A stretch of DNA of 64,000 nt from Caldifarciminota bacterium (lineage in GTDB: Bacteria > Hydrothermota > Hydrothermia > LBFQ01 > DSFT01), in contig JANXBH010000008.1 in the NCBI GenBank assembly GCA_025060695.1, forward strand, positions 1 through 64,000, read 5' to 3'. Numbering within the stretch: the first letter of the stretch is position 1; the number at the start of each line of letters is the position of its first letter. Under the pieces are notes generated by a model, which was not told where the DNA came from, searched no databases, and saw only the letters and a program-made list of their open reading frames with translations. A program made the translations under genes and the position numbers. Shown one piece after another: positions 1 through 9,244 of the stretch.

Positions 1-1058
1 GAGGAGAGCTGGCACTATTTATATATATTTTGAACTTAATACTATCTTTCACATCATCGTTTTATGGAAGTTTTTCTTATTTAGTTGGAAGTTTAAAATA
101 TAAAATTGATAATTTAATTAGTGTAGCTTTTATTTTAACACTATTTTTTGTAGTATTACTTTTTTTACTAAATGTGTTTTTTAAATATCCTTATTTCCAA
201 TTTTTAATACTTGCTTTTGTTTTTGCAAATATTATATACTATTTCAAAGGTATTGCGTATGGTGTAGACGAATTTAAATTGGTTAATATCATAATCAATT
301 TCCCGTCTATCTTAACATTTATCATTACTTACCTTTTTCTCATATATAAAAAGGATATAAATTTAGCAATTGTTTCGCAAGTTCTTGGTTTCATAGTAGT
401 ATTCATATATACTTTTCCTAAGTTTGCAAAATATTTTAGATGGAATTTTAGTATAGATGTTTTAAGAAAAATATTTTCACACGGTATATTTATTGGTCTT
501 TCAACCGCTACAACTTATTTACTATATAGAATAGACTTTTTTATATTGGAAAGATTTCTTTCTAAAGCAGAAATTGGGATATATTCAATCGCTATTAGTA
601 TTGGTGAGATAAACTTTATAGTACTTTCATTTATTTTATCCGCTATTACTGGTAAGTTTTTTTCAGAAGATAGTAAAAGAATTTTAAAGCAGTCAATTTT
701 TATAATTTGGGCATTTCAGATAGTGGTAATTTCTTTATTTTTGGTTTTTGGTAAGTTTTTCATTGAGCTTGTTTTTGGAAGAGAATTTTTAATGGCTTAT
801 ATTCCAAGCTTATTTATTCTTATATCAACTGCAATATATAATCCATCCTCCATTATAGCGGTTTATATAAATGTGAAAATCGGTAAGTCTTATATTCCTT
901 TCTTAATAGCCTTGTTTTCACTTATTTTTAAGTCCATTATTGCCTTTTTTCTTATAAAATCATTTTCAATTGTGGGAGCATCAATTTCTTGTCTTATTTC
1001 GTATACTTTAACATTTTCTATTTATGCTCTTGTCTATTTCAAACTTATTAAAAATTAG
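1..1058 (+). CDS. Polysaccharide flippase (Wzx/MATE-like), 5' partial
   Basis: A very hydrophobic protein with repeated membrane segments and short basic loops, typical of the lipid-linked oligosaccharide flippases (MOP superfamily). Such proteins move undecaprenyl-linked glycans across the inner membrane. The frame stays open to the left edge of the window, so the true start lies outside; a TTG at 30 is internal. About 350 residues are visible against 400-500 for the family. It overlaps the next gene, a Wzy/ligase-like protein, by 35 nt, which supports a role in surface polysaccharide assembly. The substrate cannot be read from sequence. Confidence 0.72.
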   Translation, partial: GELALFIYILNLILSFTSSFYGSFSYLVGSLKYKIDNLISVAFILTLFFVVLLFLLNVFFKYPYFQFLILAFVFANIIYYFKGIAYGVDEFKLVNIIINFPSILTFIITYLFLIYKKDINLAIVSQVLGFIVVFIYTFPKFAKYFRWNFSIDVLRKIFSHGIFIGLSTATTYLLYRIDFFILERFLSKAEIGIYSIAISIGEINFIVLSFILSAITGKFFSEDSKRILKQSIFIIWAFQIVVISLFLVFGKFFIELVFGREFLMAYIPSLFILISTAIYNPSSIIAVYINVKIGKSYIPFLIALFSLIFKSIIAFFLIKSFSIVGASISCLISYTLTFSIYALVYFKLIKN

Positions 1059-2313
1059 TTATTTTCTTACATTTTTCTTTGGCTTTATTGGTCAAGCTAT
1101 ATCTATTAAATTAGGTATAGCAATATTTCCATTTAGGGTTTTTTTTGTTATAACAATAATTCTCTTAATTTTGAAATTTTTAATAGAACAAGGTAGTTTT
1201 TACAATTTTATCAGAAATTCCATAAAATATGGTTGGTTTCTTGTTATTCTTTTTATTTGGTCGTATGTTAGTCTCATGTGGGTAGTTGATTTTAAATATG
1301 TTCCAAATGAACTTTTTAATTTAAGTGTATATATTATATTTTCCCTTATTTCTCTATCCATAATAGAAGATAAAAAGGACTTATTTATACTTGTAAAAAT
1401 TTGGATTTTTGTATTTTTTCTATCTATTCTTGTAGCATTTTGGGAAATTATGACCGCCCAGCACTTAATTACCTCTCAATATCATAGGGAAAATTATGTT
1501 CATAATAAGTATGAAACATTTATTGTATTAAGTAAAGTTTATATTCCTACAAGTTTCTATGGAAATCAAAACGACTTTTCAACTTACATTATTTTGTCAA
1601 TTCCTATAATTTTCTTTCTGCTGAGAAATTACTTAATAAGTATTCCGCTAATATTTACAGGTATCTTTATTATTGTTTATGTAATGTCAAGAGCTAACCT
1701 TATAGGTTTGTTCTTTCAGTCTATTATTTTACCATTTTTTATGAGTAAAAGGTTTAATTTAATATATGTTCCATTGCTTATTTTAACAATTTTTTCTTCA
1801 ATATATGCGATTTGGTATTTGGCTAATACTTCTTATCCATCCTTTATTAAGGATGACAGATTACTTAGATTTTACGCAAATATAAGGAACAAAGTTATCC
1901 AAACTGCGAAAGCAGGTAGAGATTTTTCTACAATTATTAGGGAGAATTTATATAAATCAAGTGTTGAATATTTCTTAGAATCAAAAGGACTTGGAGTTGG
2001 TGTTGGTCAGCTAAGATATCTTTTAGAGGAAAGTCCGAAGTATTATGTATTTTATTTTAGAGACCCTCATAATTTTTATTTAGAAATACTTACTAAGTTT
2101 GGTATTTTTGTATTTATAGCTTATATTCTCTACTTAATTTACATTATAGTTAATTGTTTAGTTTCAATCAAAAATCCATTTTCAAGAGCAATACTCCTTA
2201 GTATCGTTGGTTTTCTCTTTGGTTCAATTAGTCCATATAGCTTAGTTTTGTTTTATCCATTTTGGGCTTTTCTTGTATTAGTTATGAATTATTTTAAGGT
2301 AGAACTAAAATAA
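1024..2313 (+). CDS. O-antigen ligase / polysaccharide polymerase-like membrane protein
   Basis: A 429-residue integral membrane protein with about ten hydrophobic segments and one large extracytoplasmic loop (roughly residues 275-345). The loop ends in a D-P-H-N-F motif followed by Y-L-E, characteristic of the Wzy_C / WaaL family that polymerises or ligates lipid-linked glycans in the periplasm. The ATG at 1024 lies inside the end of the flippase gene, so the two are translationally coupled. The 3' end overlaps the convergent small secreted-protein gene by 20 bp. Polymerase versus ligase activity cannot be separated from the sequence. Confidence 0.72.
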   Translation: MLLSISNLLKISYFLTFFFGFIGQAISIKLGIAIFPFRVFFVITIILLILKFLIEQGSFYNFIRNSIKYGWFLVILFIWSYVSLMWVVDFKYVPNELFNLSVYIIFSLISLSIIEDKKDLFILVKIWIFVFFLSILVAFWEIMTAQHLITSQYHRENYVHNKYETFIVLSKVYIPTSFYGNQNDFSTYIILSIPIIFFLLRNYLISIPLIFTGIFIIVYVMSRANLIGLFFQSIILPFFMSKRFNLIYVPLLILTIFSSIYAIWYLANTSYPSFIKDDRLLRFYANIRNKVIQTAKAGRDFSTIIRENLYKSSVEYFLESKGLGVGVGQLRYLLEESPKYYVFYFRDPHNFYLEILTKFGIFVFIAYILYLIYIIVNCLVSIKNPFSRAILLSIVGFLFGSISPYSLVLFYPFWAFLVLVMNYFKVELK

Positions 2314-2587
2314 CTCTTTTTAATTGGCTTGTTTCTTGCTCCTTTAAGATAATTATATATATCCCCTTTTTTTGAAGTTGAACTTTATACACATTATTCC
2401 CTATATTAATTGCACTGAATGTAATTTTTCCTGTATTATCGTAAATACTTAGTATAGATGGCTTATCGCTTTGTGCATATATTATGGCACTTTGGTTTTT
2501 TCTAATAACTGTGGATTCTACTTCAAGATTTATCTTTGCATTTGCTATACCTAAAAGAATTAGAAATATTAAAGCAAGTTTTTTCAT
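2294..2587 (-). CDS. Small secreted protein resembling a free-standing C-terminal sorting domain
   Basis: A 97-residue protein: signal peptide (MKK, hydrophobic stretch, cleavage near A-N-A-K at about residue 17), then a single beta-rich domain. That domain has the layout of type-IX-like C-terminal domains: a Y-D-x-x-G-K strand, N-V-Y-K-V, K-K-G-I-Y-I-I-I-L and a basic-hydrophobic end. Such domains normally sit at the end of much larger proteins, as at 12961-14121, so a solitary copy with its own signal peptide is odd. It could be an intact mini-protein or the surviving end of a larger gene. It has its own promoter-like element just upstream of the ATG. Function unknown. Confidence 0.55.
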   Translation of the reverse strand: MKKLALIFLILLGIANAKINLEVESTVIRKNQSAIIYAQSDKPSILSIYDNTGKITFSAINIGNNVYKVQLQKKGIYIIILKEQETSQLKRVILVLP

Positions 2588-2596
2588 AGCTCTTAA

Positions 2597-2602
2597 ATTT
2601 TA
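2597..2602 (-). promoter_or_regulatory. Predicted leaderless -10 element for the 2294-2587 gene
   Basis: On the minus strand CTTTAAAATTT places TAAAAT 9 nt before the ATG at 2587. It matches the motif found before most operon-leading genes here; no Shine-Dalgarno is visible. Confidence 0.6.
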
Positions 2603-2621
2603 AAGGATAAAATAAAAATTT

Positions 2622-3766
2622 TCAACTTTTTAACCTTTGAATTTTATCTTTGTATAATTGAGCTATTAGGAGTATTTCAAATGGTAAAACATATAATTTA
2701 AATCTTGCCTGGTCAAAAAGTCCATATGGATTATACATTGCATATATTATTACCATAGATATGTAGGATAAAGGAATAAACCAATCTTTTTTAAAGTAGA
2801 AGATAAGACCTATTATAGTCAGAATTCCAAAAATTATAGAGATAGGAAATAGAAGATTAAAAAGTCTTACTTTTGGCACTATACTAAGAAAGAATATATT
2901 TTCTGCAATATATTTTGCTACTTTATCTATTTCCCACCTTATTTTCACCTTTTCCTTCCAACAGTCTGAATTATATTTTGAAAAAGGGTATACCATTAGC
3001 ATATGACGTTCTATATCGTTTATGCCAGCTTTATTGAGTACGCAATTTTTTATATCAGTCCTAACTTTTTCTAAATTAAAGTTTTTTTCTACGTTTGTTG
3101 TATAAGCTCTAAGTGTCCAATAGTAAAAATTAGTTTGGTCTCCGCATATATTTTGCAATGAAATTGCAAATATTGGAGGAATTAGTAGGAAAGATAGACT
3201 TAATTTACGAATTTTTAGAATATATAACAATCCTACGATAGAAAACTCAGGTCTAATTAATGATGCAAAAAATAGGACTATTGCAGAAGGAAGAATTCTG
3301 CCTTTTATGTATAATGCAAGTGATATTGCTAATAGTGAAAAAGTCGGAGGTTCTAAAAGTAATCTAGGTGCATAGTAGAAGGAATTAGGCTTAAGCCTAT
3401 ACTTCTTAATAAGTATGCTGTAGAAATGTAGGTTAGTATTGAAAATATTAGTATTCCGAATATTGGAAAGTATTCACGAAATAGGAACATAAGTGGTGTA
3501 AAAACTAAGGATGAATTTAGTCTAAAACATACAAAATGCTTCTTTTCTTGATATTCTATTATGGGTATAAAATTTTTAAATACCGCGTAGGAGGCAAAAA
3601 GATATGGTTTTGTATCATCAGTGGAACCTACCACATTAGTTTTTAGTAAACTTTCTACTGAAGAGATATCTATTGTGCGAGGTCTTTTGTCAGTATATAG
3701 TTTTATACCAAAAGCAAGGATAGCTAAAATTAATGCAAAAACATAAATTTTATTTTGTCCTAACAT
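2622..3766 (-). pseudogene. GT-C type membrane glycosyltransferase, frameshifted
   Basis: Two adjacent minus-strand reading frames form one protein. The first (ATG 3766, stop at 3353) has an N-terminal membrane anchor, a periplasmic stretch and more membrane helices. The second frame is open from about 3412 down to 2622 and carries P-R-L-L-L-E-P-P-T-F-S-L-L followed by more membrane helices, a layout typical of GT39/GT83-like glycosyltransferases. Joined, the product would be about 380 residues. The switch maps near 3408-3415 in a T-rich stretch (revcomp CTTATTAAG), where one extra base would restore the frame. It is either a real inactivating indel or an assembly error. It overlaps the permease gene upstream by 17 bp. 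Confidence 0.6.
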
Positions 3767-5105
3767 ATGTTAGCTTTAGTAAAAAGTAAATTAAAAGACC
3801 TAAAGCTAACCATACTAAAAACCTTATCCAAGTAATAGTTGGAAGACTGAGCATTAAGATAAGACAGCTTATAATACCAAAAACCTGAATAATTGGAAAG
3901 AATGGAGTTTTAAATACTGGTCTAAATTCTCCTCTTAATCTTGAATACATAGAACCTACATTAATAATAAGAAAAACAAAGAGTGTCCCAATATTTGTAA
4001 GCTCAGCAACTACACTAATATCTACAAGTGCAGAAAAAACAGCTACAATAAGACCGCATAGTATTATTGAGATATACGGAGTTTTAAATTTTGGGTGAAT
4101 ATAGGCAAAAAAATTAGGAAGAAGACCATCTCTTGCCATAGAATAGAAAATTCTTGGTTGTCCTGCTTGAAATACTAACAATACTGTTGTAGTGGAAATA
4201 AGTGCTCCAATTGCTAAAATCGAACTTGCCCACTCTAAATTTATATAGTTCAATGCCCTTGCTAATGGGTCTGCTACATTTAGCTGTTTGTAGTTAGATA
4301 TGCCGAGTAAAACAAAACAAACCGCAATATACAAGATAGTAGATATTAACAGAGAGCCAATAATACCAATTGGTAAGTCTCGTTTTGGATTTTTAACTTC
4401 TTCTGCAGTTGTTGAAACTGCATCAAAACCAATATATGCAAAGAATATAAGTGCTGAACCTGTTAATATTCCACTAATACCATAAGGAGCAAAGGGCTGA
4501 AAATTATTAAAGTTTATAAATGGTAATCCAATCAAAATAAAAAATAACAAAATTAGAATTTTTGTAATTACTAAGATATTGTTAAATCTTGCGGTTTCTT
4601 TAATACCTAACAAAATTATAAATGAAACAAATAAAGAAATAGAAAATGCAAAAAAGTCAAAATTATTTCCAAAATCTACATTTATATTTAAATTACTTAG
4701 TAAAGTTTTAAAATAACTTGACCAACTTATGGCAACTACCATATTTCCTACCAAATATTCTAAAATTAAGTTCCATCCTACTAAAAAAGCAATAAATTCA
4801 CCAAGTGCTACAAAAGCATACGAATATGCACTACCACTTATTGGTATTGAAGATGAAAATTCCGCATAACTTAGAGCGGTAAATAAGCAAGCAATACTTG
4901 CAATTATAAAAGATATAATAACTGCAGGACCACTATAACTACTTGCAGTTCCTACAAGAGCAAAAATACCTGCCCCAACAATAGCACCAATACCAAACCA
5001 TGTTAAATCCAAAGCATTCAAAACTTTCTTTAAATTACTTCTCTCACTTTCTAAAATAATTTCTTCAATAGACTTTCTTCTAAAAAAACTACTAAACAAT
5101 ATCAA
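3750..5105 (-). CDS. APC-family amino-acid permease
   Basis: A 451-residue integral membrane transporter with about twelve helices. Near residues 36-52 it has G-I-G-A-I-V-G-A-G-I-F, the first-helix signature of the amino acid-polyamine-organocation family. Further on are the S-G-P-A and G-S-A-Y-S-Y-A-F motifs and the F-I-G-F-D-A-V-like sixth-helix region with N-P-K-R-D-L-P-I-G-I. The layout is closest to cationic/branched amino-acid transporters of the YfnA/CAT type. The 5' end overlaps the upstream gene by 4 bp and the 3' end overlaps the broken glycosyltransferase, so these form one operon. Substrate is not determinable. Confidence 0.85.
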   Translation of the reverse strand: MILFSSFFRRKSIEEIILESERSNLKKVLNALDLTWFGIGAIVGAGIFALVGTASSYSGPAVIISFIIASIACLFTALSYAEFSSSIPISGSAYSYAFVALGEFIAFLVGWNLILEYLVGNMVVAISWSSYFKTLLSNLNINVDFGNNFDFFAFSISLFVSFIILLGIKETARFNNILVITKILILLFFILIGLPFINFNNFQPFAPYGISGILTGSALIFFAYIGFDAVSTTAEEVKNPKRDLPIGIIGSLLISTILYIAVCFVLLGISNYKQLNVADPLARALNYINLEWASSILAIGALISTTTVLLVFQAGQPRIFYSMARDGLLPNFFAYIHPKFKTPYISIILCGLIVAVFSALVDISVVAELTNIGTLFVFLIINVGSMYSRLRGEFRPVFKTPFFPIIQVFGIISCLILMLSLPTITWIRFLVWLALGLLIYFLLKLTYVRTK

Positions 5106-6205
5106 AGTTTAAAGTTTAAGTATTTAGATATGGCATAGCTCATCCAAGCGATAGACCATCTCATATATGGAATTTTGTTTTTAAAAAATTTATATTCTTG
5201 AAAATAAAAGTATTGCTTTTTTATATCAAACATTCTATCTATTGCATTATCTAAGATTTTTTTTGCAATTTCTTTTTCTCCAAACTCTACAAATAAAACT
5301 ATGGCGGTTGCATATGAGTGAATATCAAGAGGATATAGCTTATTATGGTAGTACTTTGGTAGATAGTTCTCTGTAAATAGGTGTTTCTTATAAAATTCAT
5401 ATCCTTTTTCTATCGCCTCATTTATTCTTTTATCTTCTGTTGCTTTATATATCCACTTTAAAGAAAGTAAATTATACGCACTATGGAAATTATCAATATA
5501 CTTTATGTTTGGAGCATAGAACCAACTTCCATCTTTATTTTGAAATTTATATGCAAACATGCCACATTTTAAAGCAATGTCTCTTAGTTTTTCATCACGA
5601 TTTATCAAATAAACTCTTGAAATTAAAGACCCTCCTAAAAGACTTGCATTAAATACCATAAGTTTATCAATAGGAGTGTAGGAAAATACTAAAAAATCAT
5701 CTTCTTGATAGATATTTAAATCATTTAGTATAAAATCAATACAAGATGTAGCAACTTTTAAATCATTAGTGTTCTCAAAACTTTCATAGGCATCTAAAAA
5801 TGCATGCCCAATAAATGAAGTGTTAACAATAGTAGGGCTATACGGTTTTAAATAAAAAACTCTACTTTGCCAAGGGAAGTTATAACCCCAACAATAACCA
5901 CTATAACCCTTTGAACTTAGATTTAAGAGTAGATTTCTTAAAATATAATAATTTTCAATATCCTGAAGTTTAGAAAAAACTGAAAGGAAAAGACCAATAC
6001 CTTTCGGATTATAGTCTTTTTTTATTAAAAGTAATTTCCTTAGATTAAATGGCAAGTGCTTTATTGTCTGAGTAAATAGTATACGAAGATACTTATTAAA
6101 TCCTAAGAATTTTAGTATTGGACTATTTAGTGCATCGTATGGATCATATCCTTTAAAACCCTCTAATTTTGCATATTTTAAGAGTAGTTTTAATACTTGT
6201 TCCAT
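5102..6205 (-). CDS. Alpha/alpha-barrel-like protein of polysaccharide clusters, function unknown
   Basis: A 367-residue soluble protein with no signal peptide. Its repeated helical pairs with aromatic residues (Y-S-G-Y-C-W-G-Y-N-F-P-W, N-T-S-F-I-G-H-A, Q-N-K-D-G-S-W-F-Y, F-H-S-A-Y-N) look like an (alpha/alpha)6 toroid, the fold of glycan-acting and prenyltransferase-like proteins. The Q-x-D-G-S-W motif resembles the QW repeat of terpene cyclases. Similar proteins occur next to glycosyltransferases. It is first in a minus-strand operon with the permease and broken GT-C gene. No catalytic residues are assigned with confidence. Confidence 0.5.
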   Translation of the reverse strand: MEQVLKLLLKYAKLEGFKGYDPYDALNSPILKFLGFNKYLRILFTQTIKHLPFNLRKLLLIKKDYNPKGIGLFLSVFSKLQDIENYYILRNLLLNLSSKGYSGYCWGYNFPWQSRVFYLKPYSPTIVNTSFIGHAFLDAYESFENTNDLKVATSCIDFILNDLNIYQEDDFLVFSYTPIDKLMVFNASLLGGSLISRVYLINRDEKLRDIALKCGMFAYKFQNKDGSWFYAPNIKYIDNFHSAYNLLSLKWIYKATEDKRINEAIEKGYEFYKKHLFTENYLPKYYHNKLYPLDIHSYATAIVLFVEFGEKEIAKKILDNAIDRMFDIKKQYFYFQEYKFFKNKIPYMRWSIAWMSYAISKYLNFKL

Positions 6206-6253
6206 AGTCCTGAGAAGGAGTTAAAATTTAAAGGATATTAGGAGTGAAAACTT

Positions 6254-6259
6254 TAAAAT
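6254..6259 (+). promoter_or_regulatory. Predicted leaderless -10 element for murA
   Basis: CTTTAAAATTTTATACAATG places TAAAAT 8 nt before the ATG at 6268. This decides the murA start: a GTG at 6244 is upstream of the promoter element and unlikely to be used. Confidence 0.65.
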
Positions 6260-6267
6260 TTTATACA

Positions 6268-7521
6268 ATGAAGTTTTATATAGAAGGACAAAAAACATTA
6301 AAAGGGGAGCTTTATATTAGTGGTGCAAAGAATTCTGCACTTGCAATAATGCCTGCTACAATTTTATTAGAAAAACCAGTAATTTTAAAAAATATTCCTG
6401 ATGTAGAAGACATTAGAACTATGTCAGAACTTTTAAAAATTCTTGGTGTTAAGGTAAAAAAAATAAATAAAAATACATTGGAAATTGATCCAAGAGATAT
6501 TAATAAGTATCAGGCTCCATATGAACTTGTAAGTAAAATGAGAGCAAGTATTTATGTTTTAGGACCGTTGCTTGTAAGATTTAAAAAGGCAATTGTATAC
6601 ATGCCTGGTGGTTGTTCATTTGGTCCAAGACCTATTGATTTTCATATTGAAGGATTAAAAAAATTAGGTGCTAATATTAAAATTGAACATGGAAATATTG
6701 TAGCAATAGTAGATGAATTTAAATCAGCACATATTCAATTACCCTTTAAAAGTGTTGGTGCAACTATACACCTAATTATGACAAGTGCTTTGTTAAAAGA
6801 TAAAAAAATAACAATTTCAAATTGTGCACTTGAGCCTGAAGTAGTTGATTTAGCACATTTCTTGAATAAAGCAGGTGCGAAAATATATGGTGTGGGTTAT
6901 GATGAAGTTATAATTGAAGGAGTAAATAAGCTTGAAATTGACGAATATGAAATTATACCTGATAGAATAGAAGCAGGGACTTATTTAGTTGCAGGTTCAT
7001 TTAAAAATAATAAAATTCTACTAAGAAATGTTATAGTAGAGCATTTAGAGCCTGTAATAGATAAACTACTCTCTATTGGTGTGAAGCTAAAAATATATAA
7101 AAATGAAATACTTGTAGAGGGTATAGAAAAGCCAAGGTCTATAGAAATACAAACTCAGCCTTTTCCGGGTTTCCCAACTGATATGCAAGCTCAATTTATG
7201 ACATTACTATCGATAGCTGATGGTGTTAGTATTATTAAGGAAAATATATATCCAAATAGGTTTGCACATGCATACGAGCTTATGCGAATGTCCGCAGATA
7301 TCAAGATAGTAGAAAATGTTGCTATAGTAAAAGGAGTAAATGAACTTACTTCTGCTATAGTTAATGCTACTGATCTTAGAGCGAGTGCAAGTCTGGTCCT
7401 TGCTGGCTTGATAGCCAATGGAAATACAATAATTGAAAATATTGAACATATAGATAGAGGATATGAGGATATTGAGATTAAGTTTAATAAACTTGGTGCT
7501 AAGATAGAAAGAATTATATGA
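6268..7521 (+). CDS. murA: UDP-N-acetylglucosamine 1-carboxyvinyltransferase
   Basis: Transfers enolpyruvate from PEP to UDP-GlcNAc, the first committed step of peptidoglycan synthesis, in the cytosol. The protein (417 residues from ATG 6268) begins M-K-F-Y-I-E-G and continues S-G-A-K-N-S-A-L, the EPT-family start that includes the conserved Lys-Asn pair. The P-G-G-C-S-F-G-P-R-P loop contains the PEP-attacking, fosfomycin-target Cys. The C-terminal D-L-R-A-S-A-S-L and G-Y-E motifs are also present. The start was set by these N-terminal matches and the promoter. It overlaps tatC by 4 bp. Identity is clear. Confidence 0.95.
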   Translation: MKFYIEGQKTLKGELYISGAKNSALAIMPATILLEKPVILKNIPDVEDIRTMSELLKILGVKVKKINKNTLEIDPRDINKYQAPYELVSKMRASIYVLGPLLVRFKKAIVYMPGGCSFGPRPIDFHIEGLKKLGANIKIEHGNIVAIVDEFKSAHIQLPFKSVGATIHLIMTSALLKDKKITISNCALEPEVVDLAHFLNKAGAKIYGVGYDEVIIEGVNKLEIDEYEIIPDRIEAGTYLVAGSFKNNKILLRNVIVEHLEPVIDKLLSIGVKLKIYKNEILVEGIEKPRSIEIQTQPFPGFPTDMQAQFMTLLSIADGVSIIKENIYPNRFAHAYELMRMSADIKIVENVAIVKGVNELTSAIVNATDLRASASLVLAGLIANGNTIIENIEHIDRGYEDIEIKFNKLGAKIERII

Positions 7522-8213
7522 GAGAGCAAACATTTTGGGAGCATGTAGGTGAACTAAGAAAAAGGATTATTTACATTGTTATTTTTTTGATACCAGTATT
7601 TATAGCTTGTTTTGTTTTCTCGAATAAGATTTTACAAATAGTTTCTAAGCCTATTGGGACACTATACTTTTTCTCACCTATAGAAGCATTTAGTGTGAAG
7701 TTAAAGTTGGCATTTTTATCCTCAATCTTTATGTCTTTTCCATTTATAGCATTTCAAATTTGGAAGTTTATAGAACCTGCACTATTTTCAAATGAAAAAC
7801 TTATCCTAATCTTCGGTCTTCTATCTTCTATACTTTTGTTTTACTTAGGCTCTTCACTTTCTATCTTTATAATAACTCCAATTGGAGTGAAATTTCTAAT
7901 GAGTTTTTCAGAGGAAAATCTAAGAGCACTAATTAGAGCAGATGATTATTTAAATTTTTTGCTTTTTATGACACTTTCATTTGGTTTGCTATTTCAAATT
8001 CCTATTGTTATGACAATCCTATCCGCACTTAAAGTTGTAGAACCATCTTTATATTCAAAACACAGGAAAATTATAATTTTACTAATTTTTATTGGTTCTG
8101 CAATAATTACCCCTACCGTAGATGCATTTAGCATGCTGCTTTTAGCAATTCCACTAATTATTATTTATGAAATTGGCATAATTTTTTCTAAAATTTTTTA
8201 CAAAAGTTCTTGA
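7518..8213 (+). CDS. tatC: Sec-independent protein translocase subunit TatC
   Basis: A 231-residue membrane protein with six hydrophobic segments. It starts F-W-E-H-V-G-E-L-R-K-R, the cytosolic N-terminal TatC motif that contacts the twin-arginine signal (conserved E and R). The F-x-P-I-E-A-F and S-x-P-F-I-A-F-Q-I-W-K-F loops are also conserved. TatC recognises folded twin-arginine substrates; the Rieske protein at 40619 has a matching N-terminus (M-D-R-R-K-F). It follows murA with an ATGA overlap, and its end overlaps the convergent glycosyltransferase by 16 bp. No tatA gene is in the window. Confidence 0.94.
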   Translation: MREQTFWEHVGELRKRIIYIVIFLIPVFIACFVFSNKILQIVSKPIGTLYFFSPIEAFSVKLKLAFLSSIFMSFPFIAFQIWKFIEPALFSNEKLILIFGLLSSILLFYLGSSLSIFIITPIGVKFLMSFSEENLRALIRADDYLNFLLFMTLSFGLLFQIPIVMTILSALKVVEPSLYSKHRKIIILLIFIGSAIITPTVDAFSMLLLAIPLIIIYEIGIIFSKIFYKSS

Positions 8214-9244
8214 TAGACTTTTTCATATTTACTTACCATCAATTCTAAACTGTACTCTTTTAAAAGCTTTTTATATCCATTTTCTCCTAGGCTCTTTCTT
8301 AAATTTTGATTATACACCAATTCTACTATTTTTTTAGAAAGCTCTACACTATTTCCAAGTTCAAACAAAATTCCATCTTCATAGTTGGATATTAAACTTC
8401 TTATTCCTACTACGTTGCTTGCTAATACAGGTTTTTTGTGTTTCCATGCTTCTAATATTACAAGTGGAAGTCCTTCCCATCTTGAAGATAAAATAAAAAT
8501 GTCGCAATTTTTTATATAATTTTCAGCATTTTCAATAAATCCTAAAAATACTACTTTATCTTCCAATTTTAATTCCTTCGTCATATTTTCCAATTTCTCC
8601 CTTTCTGGTCCATCTCCAATAATATAAAGGACAATATCCAATTCTCTTATAAGAGAAATTGATTTAATAAGTGTTGTAATATCCTTTTGATAATGAAGTC
8701 TTGAAATTGTAAGCAAAGTTATCTTTTCATTTTTCATTGTATTTTCTATAAAGTTTTCTACTTCAATTCCGTTTTGTATTAAAATAATTTTATTTGAATA
8801 TTTTTTTAAAAACTCAAAATCGTCTTTACCCACGCATACTATTTTTTCAACTAAAAATTTATTTGAAATAGTCTCACATAAGTGCATAATCTTATTTAAT
8901 GGGAATTTTCTGTGTAAATAGTGAATTCCGTGAATAGTATATATATGCTTTATTTTTGGCTTTAGGATTTTTATAATTTTTCCCCAAAAACCTGCCCTAA
9001 TTCCATGAGAATGAATTAATTTTATATTCTCATTATCTATTACTTTTAATGCTTCAAATATAATGCTTTTTTTTGCATAGTAAAATTTAAAGTTTTCTAT
9101 TTTCCTTAGTAAACTTTCTTTTGGTATTTTTGGAATAAAAAATATAAATTCAAACTTATTTTTTAAAGCTTTAGCAACTTCAATTGCTACTTTTTCACCA
9201 CCCGAAAAATTGTTATTACTTAGAATGACGAGAATTTTTTCCAT
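8198..9244 (-). CDS. GT4-family glycosyltransferase
   Basis: A 348-residue GT-B fold protein. The N-terminal half has the G-G-E-K-V-A acceptor-side loop and L-I-H-S-H-G. The C-terminal half has the T-I-S-R-L-H-Y-Q-K-D stretch and the retaining-transferase E-x7-E motif in S-S-R-W-E-G-L-P-L-V-I-L-E-A, which binds the nucleotide sugar. No signal or membrane segments, so it is probably a cytosolic enzyme extending a lipid-linked glycan. It is the last gene of the purC operon, with a 29-bp overlap on the GT2 gene. Donor and acceptor are not predictable. Confidence 0.85.
   Translation of the reverse strand: MEKILVILSNNNFSGGEKVAIEVAKALKNKFEFIFFIPKIPKESLLRKIENFKFYYAKKSIIFEALKVIDNENIKLIHSHGIRAGFWGKIIKILKPKIKHIYTIHGIHYLHRKFPLNKIMHLCETISNKFLVEKIVCVGKDDFEFLKKYSNKIILIQNGIEVENFIENTMKNEKITLLTISRLHYQKDITTLIKSISLIRELDIVLYIIGDGPEREKLENMTKELKLEDKVVFLGFIENAENYIKNCDIFILSSRWEGLPLVILEAWKHKKPVLASNVVGIRSLISNYEDGILFELGNSVELSKKIVELVYNQNLRKSLGENGYKKLLKEYSLELMVSKYEKVYQELL

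Noticed and set aside
6244-6267. GTG start for murA at 6244
   Set aside because: It would lie before the TAAAAT element and add eight residues absent from the family; ATG 6268 fits both the promoter and the MurA N-terminus.
7191-7544. Open reading frames antisense to murA (and similar ones antisense to ftsH, efp, nfeD and others)
   Set aside because: They mirror well-identified genes, show low-complexity shadow translations, and have no promoter or family motifs.
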